Of a DNA stretch of 10,457 nucleotides, positions 7,365 to 10,457 are shown piece by piece. Under the pieces are notes generated by a model. That model ran no database searches. It had not been told where the DNA came from and was given only the letters and a program-made list of their open reading frames with translations. The stretch is from contig RZZF01000039.1 of NCBI GenBank assembly GCA_009929975.1, positions 1-10,457 of the forward strand, in the 5' to 3' direction. This DNA comes from Clostridia bacterium. Its GTDB lineage: Bacteria > Bacillota > Clostridia > Saccharofermentanales > UBA5734. Numbering within the stretch: position 1 is the stretch's first letter; each line of letters begins with the position of its first letter. The position numbers and the translations under genes are program-made.

Positions 7365-8025
7365 ACTGCTGCAGCGCACTCTCATCAATAACCTGAATCA
7401 TCTTTCTTCCGGTCAAGATAAGCCCGCTGGCTTTCAGCTGCGCGCAGGCCCGGGCGGTCTGGACACGTGAAGCGCTGATCGCCGAGGCCAGGCTTTCCTG
7501 TGTCATCGGGATGCAGCGGGGTTTATCCGCCGGTACGCTTTCAAGGTAAAGGCACATAAAATTCACCAGTCGTGTCTTGACATCAAGGACGGCCAGCTTT
7601 TCACTCTCATAGCACATCAGGCGCAGCACATCACCGACATACAGCATCAGATCGGTCGCGAACGGAGGATGATTGAGGCATAAAGTATGCAGCTGGGGCT
7701 GTGTAATTGCCAGGACATGAATTTTGGTCATCGCCTCGGTTGTGACCAGTGAGACTTCACCGCCCCGCAGATCATCAAGCACAAAGAGTGAATTAGCCAT
7801 GTGATAGCCGAGCAGCCGGACATAGCCATTCGCATTGGTCGTATAGACCCGTACCAGTCCGTCGAGCAGAAAATAGACATAAGAAGAAGGGATGCCGCTC
7901 TTGCTGATGAGTCCGCCTGCTTCAATTTCGATGGGAGGCGGCGTGGACGCAAGCAGCAGATTTCGCCATGGGCTCAGATTATCCTGCATGATATACCGTA
8001 CGGGCTCTGATGATTGAATAATCAC
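7354..8025 (-). CDS. Crp/Fnr family transcriptional regulator
   Basis: The product has about 223 residues. An N-terminal cyclic-nucleotide-type beta-roll (about 15-115) contains GIPSSYVYFLLDGLVRVYTT-like sequence. A long dimerisation helix follows (about 125-155), then a C-terminal winged HTH at about 173-205 containing MTQESLASAISASRVQTARACAQLKASGLI. Aligned with CRP, the recognition helix reads RVQTAR where CRP has RETVGR. Both arginines are kept, but the glutamate is replaced by valine, so DNA specificity probably differs from classical CRP and FNR. No N-terminal cysteine cluster is present, so it is not an FNR-type oxygen sensor. GTG at 8025 is chosen over GTG 8034 because GAGGTGAT (8037-8030) precedes it at good spacing and contains the 8034 codon. 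It is divergent from the flavoenzyme and likely controls it. Confidence 0.88.
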   Translation of the reverse strand: MIIQSSEPVRYIMQDNLSPWRNLLLASTPPPIEIEAGGLISKSGIPSSYVYFLLDGLVRVYTTNANGYVRLLGYHMANSLFVLDDLRGGEVSLVTTEAMTKIHVLAITQPQLHTLCLNHPPFATDLMLYVGDVLRLMCYESEKLAVLDVKTRLVNFMCLYLESVPADKPRCIPMTQESLASAISASRVQTARACAQLKASGLILTGRKMIQVIDESALQQFRQ

Positions 8026-8046
8026 AACAATCACCTCATCCCGTTC

Positions 8047-8075
8047 ATTGTATCATGTGATATCGAGCGTCTCAA
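8047..8075 (-). promoter_or_regulatory. Promoter of the Crp/Fnr-type gene
   Basis: On the minus strand, TTGAGA (8075-8070) and TACAAT (8052-8047) each match consensus at five of six positions and are separated by exactly 17 bases. Transcription would start near 8040, giving a very short leader carrying the GAGGTGAT ribosome binding site. The palindrome at 8051-8062 overlaps the -10 and the spacer. Confidence 0.7.
8051..8062 (+). promoter_or_regulatory. Palindrome in the divergent spacer, candidate Crp/Fnr-type operator
   Basis: TATCA-TG-TGATA has perfect 5-base arms around a 2-base centre. It overlaps the -10 and spacer of the leftward promoter, a repressing position. It is centred about 41.5 bases upstream of the start inferred for the rightward gene from GATAAT at 8086-8091, the class II activating position for this family. 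The arms are shorter than a full CRP site, so assignment is an inference from position. Confidence 0.5.
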
Positions 8076-8085
8076 CGATCTTCCT

Positions 8086-8091
8086 GATAAT
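8086..8091 (+). promoter_or_regulatory. -10 element of the flavoenzyme promoter, without a recognisable -35
   Basis: TGATAAT ends at 8091 and matches the -10 consensus at five of six positions. The position 17 bases upstream reads TCGAGC, which does not resemble TTGACA. Such a promoter would need an activator, which fits the upstream palindrome. Confidence 0.45.
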
Positions 8092-8122
8092 GGAAATAAC
8101 GACGGATAGGGAGGGTTTATTT

Positions 8123-10060
8123 ATGTCGAAACAGTTTCCTACACTCTTTTCGCCGGCCACCATCGGCCAGATCACTCTGAAGAACCGGATTCTCAAAGCG
8201 CCCCAATCATCCGGTATGAACAATATGGATGGTACAGTATCGGAACGGGCCATCCGCTATTACAGCGACCAAGCGGCCGGAGGTGCCGGCGCGATTATCG
8301 TTGAATATGCCTATGTCGATGATATCGGCGCGAAAAGCGCTCATTGTCATCTGGGCATATCCAGCAATGAGCATATCCCGGGGCTGGCCTGGCTGGCGGA
8401 ATGCATTCGCGAGAACGGAGCCGTTCCCGCCATTCAAATTGAACACTGCGGACGCCAGAAATTTCTCGGAACACAGCCGATTTGCGGCCCTTCCGCGATT
8501 CCGTGGCCGAAACTGTGGGATCAGTACGGTCCGCAGGCGGTACCGCATGTCCTGACGATTGAAGAAATCCAGACGATTGTCCGGGCCTTCGGTGACGCGG
8601 CGCTGCGGGCAAAACTGGCAGGATTTGAACTGGTGGAAATACACGGCGCGCATGGTTATCTCCTGACCAATTTCTTCTCGCCGACAACCAATCAGCGGAA
8701 TGATCTTTATGGAGGCAGTCTGGAAAACCGGATGCGCATCTATCTCGAGATCGCCCGCGATGTCCGCAGAAAGGTCGGTCCGGATTTCGCCGTGACAATC
8801 AGGCTCAGCGGAACAGATTATGAACCGGACGGATTCGGAATTGAAGAGACGGTTGAACTGGCCAGGGCTCTGGAAAAAGAAGGCATTGACGCATTCCATA
8901 TTTCCGGTGGGGATCACCATACGATGATTCATCAGGTCTCACCGATGGCGATCGATATTTGCCATAACGCCTGGGCAGCAGCCGAAGTGAAAAAACATGT
9001 GTCGGTGCCGGTGATTGCTTCAGGATCCATCACATTGCCGGAATACGCAGAAGAAATTCTGACATCCGGCCAGGGTGATTTTGTCGGGCTCGGCCGACCG
9101 CTCTGGGCTGATCCTGAGTGGCCGAAAAAGGCCAGTGAGGATCGACCGGAGGATATCAGGCCCTGTATCCGCTGCAATGAAGGTTGCCTGGAACGGACCT
9201 TTTTCCAATACAAGGCTGTCACGTGTGCGCTTAATCCTCAGATCAGCCGCGAAGGTGAATTGAAAATCAAACCGGCTGAACAAAAACGGAAGATCGCGGT
9301 TGTCGGTGCCGGTGCCGCCGGTCTTGAGTCAGCCAGAGTCGCCCGGCTGCGCGGGCATGATGTGACCCTGTTTGAAGAGAAAGACCGGGATGGCGGTTTG
9401 CTCAATGAAGCGTCCGCACCATCTTTCAAAGCCGATATCCGGCCGTTCATGGCCTATCAGGCGACTCAGATTAGGAAACTGGGTATTCCGGTGATCCGGC
9501 ACCAGGCTGATCTGGAGGAATTGAAGGATTATGATGCGGTGATTTGCGCGACCGGCAGCCGTCCGATCATTCCCAGAATCCCGGGCGTTGACAAGCCGAT
9601 CGTGCTGGACGCGCTGAGCGCGATCAATCAGCCCCAGTCGATCGGTCATCAGGTTATTGTGGTCGGAGGTGGGCTGGTCGGCTCGGAAACCGCGCTTGAT
9701 CTTGCGGAAAACGGCCATGATGTGACCCTGATTGAGATGCTGCCCCAGATTATGAATGGAGTAGCGACGACGGACTTTCTCGCCTACAGTGAACGTATCG
9801 CGAAAACCAGAATGAAGATCATGACCGACACCTGTCTGGTATCCGTCGAGGATGACGGAGCCATTGTCCGTCATGCACGAGTTGAAGAGAAGCTGACGGC
9901 GGACACGGTTGTCATCGCCATTGGTCTGAAAGAAGAACGGATACTGTTCGATCAATTGATCGCCGCCGATCAGGAAGCCTATCTGGTCGGAGACGCGGTC
10001 AAGGCCTCAAAGATATTTGACGCGATTCATACCGCTTACCGGACAGCGCTCAGAGTTTGA
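8123..10060 (+). CDS. NADH:flavin oxidoreductase, 2,4-dienoyl-CoA reductase/2-enoate reductase-like
   Basis: The 645-residue protein has the full three-part architecture of this family. Residues 1-335 form an Old Yellow Enzyme FMN barrel with EIHGAHGYLLTNFFSP (172-187; Tyr179 matches the proton-donor Tyr of 2,4-dienoyl-CoA reductase) and ISGGDHH (260-266). Next comes a [4Fe-4S] motif with Cys348, Cys351, Cys355 and Cys368. The FAD-binding motif is VVGAGAAG (393-400), and a nucleotide-binding VVGGGLVG (513-520) is followed by LVGDAV (621-626). Electrons would pass from NAD(P)H via FAD and the cluster to FMN, reducing an activated C=C bond. Relatives include FadH, 2-enoate reductase, trimethylamine dehydrogenase and bile-acid oxidoreductases, so the substrate is open. 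ATG 8123 is set by GGAGGG at 8110-8115. The enzyme is probably cytoplasmic and controlled by the divergent Crp/Fnr regulator. Confidence 0.93.
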   Translation: MSKQFPTLFSPATIGQITLKNRILKAPQSSGMNNMDGTVSERAIRYYSDQAAGGAGAIIVEYAYVDDIGAKSAHCHLGISSNEHIPGLAWLAECIRENGAVPAIQIEHCGRQKFLGTQPICGPSAIPWPKLWDQYGPQAVPHVLTIEEIQTIVRAFGDAALRAKLAGFELVEIHGAHGYLLTNFFSPTTNQRNDLYGGSLENRMRIYLEIARDVRRKVGPDFAVTIRLSGTDYEPDGFGIEETVELARALEKEGIDAFHISGGDHHTMIHQVSPMAIDICHNAWAAAEVKKHVSVPVIASGSITLPEYAEEILTSGQGDFVGLGRPLWADPEWPKKASEDRPEDIRPCIRCNEGCLERTFFQYKAVTCALNPQISREGELKIKPAEQKRKIAVVGAGAAGLESARVARLRGHDVTLFEEKDRDGGLLNEASAPSFKADIRPFMAYQATQIRKLGIPVIRHQADLEELKDYDAVICATGSRPIIPRIPGVDKPIVLDALSAINQPQSIGHQVIVVGGGLVGSETALDLAENGHDVTLIEMLPQIMNGVATTDFLAYSERIAKTRMKIMTDTCLVSVEDDGAIVRHARVEEKLTADTVVIAIGLKEERILFDQLIAADQEAYLVGDAVKASKIFDAIHTAYRTALRV

Positions 10061-10089
10061 CATTTGACTTTGCGGCCAACTGCTTCCGG

Positions 10090-10124
10090 ACAAGAAAGGA
10101 CCCTGACTGAGGGCCCTTTCTTGT
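10090..10124 (+). terminator. Hairpin terminator after the flavoenzyme gene
   Basis: ACAAGAAAGGACCCT (10090-10104) pairs with AGGGCCCTTTCTTGT (10110-10124) with one mismatch in 15 and a 5-base loop. The T run directly after the stem is weak (TTGTTAAGGG), though TTTTT occurs at about 10133. It lies 29 bases after the stop codon. Position and stem strength make it a likely terminator. Confidence 0.7.
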
Positions 10125-10159
10125 TAAGGGACTTTTTACCCTCCTGTCGAAAAGAGATC

Positions 10160-10188
10160 TTGACTGTGCGGTCTATCAGCAGTAGACT
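10160..10188 (+). promoter_or_regulatory. Promoter of the BlaI/MecI-type gene
   Basis: TTGACT (10160-10165) and TAGACT (10183-10188) are separated by 17 bases. The -35 matches at five of six positions and the -10 at four. The first operator lies on the spacer and -10; the second begins at the expected start of transcription. Confidence 0.65.
10171..10187 (+). promoter_or_regulatory. BlaI-type operator 1
   Basis: GTCTA-N7-TAGAC, 17 bases (GTCTATCAGCAGTAGAC). It overlaps the spacer and -10 of the proposed promoter, so binding would block RNA polymerase. It shares arms and arm spacing with the second site centred 26 bp downstream. Confidence 0.65.
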
Positions 10189-10194
10189 AGCAAC

Positions 10195-10215
10195 AGGTCT
10201 ATTGACAATAGACCT
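10195..10215 (+). promoter_or_regulatory. BlaI-type operator 2, perfect palindrome
   Basis: AGGTCTATTG, a single central A, then CAATAGACCT: perfect 10-base arms. The core GTCTA-N7-TAGAC at 10197-10213 repeats the arrangement of operator 1. It lies between the promoter and the ribosome binding site (GGAGGGG, 10223-10229). Confidence 0.75.
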
Positions 10216-10236
10216 GAAACGCGGAGGGGAAAACTC

Positions 10237-10457
10237 ATGGAAGACATGAAATTGGGACTGGTTGAATCGCGATTTGCTGATATTATCTGGCAGCATGAGC
10301 CATTGTCCTCGGGTGAACTGGTCAGGCGATGCCATCAGCAGCTGAGTTGGAAAAAATCGACGACCTATACCGTTCTCAAGAAACTGTGCGACCGCGGCCT
10401 GTTCCAGAATCTGGACGGGATCGTGACGTCGCGTATCTCAAAACAAGAGTTTGACGC
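10237..10457 (+). CDS. BlaI/MecI/CopY family repressor, 5' part
   Basis: The reading frame begins with ATG 10237, seven bases after GGAGGGG, and runs off the right edge after 73 codons. It starts MEDMKLGLVESRFADIIW, then has a winged-helix region at about residues 20-60 with PLSSGELVRRC, KKSTTYTVLKKLCDRGL and a wing around GIVTSRISKQEF. The K-S/T-T-x-x-T-x-L-x-x-L-x-x-K/R-G pattern is the recognition helix of the BlaI/MecI/CopY family. Full-length members have about 120-145 residues, with a C-terminal dimerisation domain that is missing here only because of the window end. These repressors control beta-lactam resistance, copper export or other stress genes. The regulated partner (for example a BlaR1-type sensor peptidase or a transporter) would lie just outside. 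Two matching operators over its promoter indicate autorepression. Confidence 0.92.
   Translation, partial: MEDMKLGLVESRFADIIWQHEPLSSGELVRRCHQQLSWKKSTTYTVLKKLCDRGLFQNLDGIVTSRISKQEFD

Noticed and set aside
8048..8122. Upstream extension of the flavoenzyme (in-frame ATG at 8090 or earlier starts)
   Set aside because: The extension would contain the GGAGGG ribosome binding site and the -10 element, and the family-typical N-terminus (FPTLFSPATIGQITLKNR) begins right after ATG 8123.
8207..8932. 241-residue minus-strand open frame opposite the flavoenzyme gene
   Set aside because: It lies wholly within a clear, motif-rich plus-strand gene, has no recognisable domain and no ribosome binding site, and looks like a codon-bias shadow. 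The same applies to long minus-strand frames at 5270-6238 opposite the RND gene and 9329-9955 opposite the flavoenzyme.
10202..10230. TTGACA at 10202-10207 as a -35 element
   Set aside because: It is the centre of the perfect operator palindrome, and the position 17 bases downstream falls in the ribosome binding site with no -10-like sequence.

Overview
The window looks like a chromosomal stretch from a Gram-positive, Clostridia-like Firmicute of moderate GC. The signs are strong GGAGG-type ribosome binding sites, GTG/TTG starts, intrinsic terminators, and a gene set of a BCCT transporter, an EamA permease, a TetR-controlled HAE3-type RND transporter, an Fe-S/FMN/FAD ene-reductase-type oxidoreductase and a BlaI/MecI repressor. 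The genus cannot be fixed from the sequence alone. There are no RNA genes, insertion sequences, CRISPR arrays or phage genes, and no gene-free stretch longer than 300 bases.

Layout. (1) From the left edge to about 1852, the 3' part of a BCCT osmolyte/quaternary-amine transporter is followed 11 bp later by an EamA/DMT permease, a likely two-gene transport unit. (2) From about 1843 to 2976 lies a TPR-type protein that seems to have lost its N-terminal part. A small Trp/Arg-rich ORF of unknown function is coupled to it by an ATGA overlap, and the unit ends in a strong hairpin terminator. (3) From 3015 to 6466 a TetR-type repressor and a 941-residue RND transporter form an operon. A 26-bp palindrome covers the -10 region, so the operon is probably autoregulated.

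(4) From 6531 to 10124 a TIM-barrel sugar-phosphate isomerase/epimerase-like gene (+) converges on a Crp/Fnr-family regulator (-), and their 3' ends overlap by 11 bp. The regulator is divergent from a 645-residue 2,4-dienoyl-CoA reductase/2-enoate reductase-like flavoenzyme. The 97-bp divergent spacer holds a good promoter for the regulator, a -10 without a -35 for the oxidoreductase, and a TATCA-TG-TGATA palindrome. The palindrome overlaps the first promoter and is centred about 41.5 bp upstream of the inferred start of the second. (5) From 10160 to the right edge is a BlaI/MecI/CopY repressor, cut off by the window end, with two matched operators 26 bp apart over its promoter.

The window therefore holds three local regulator-target units: TetR-RND, Crp/Fnr-flavoenzyme and an autoregulated BlaI. 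Each has an operator that can be read directly. The most interesting points are the two-faced divergent control region at 8026-8122, the apparently decapitated TPR regulator with its coupled orphan ORF, and the paired BlaI operators. I found no clear evidence of a wholly new multi-gene system.
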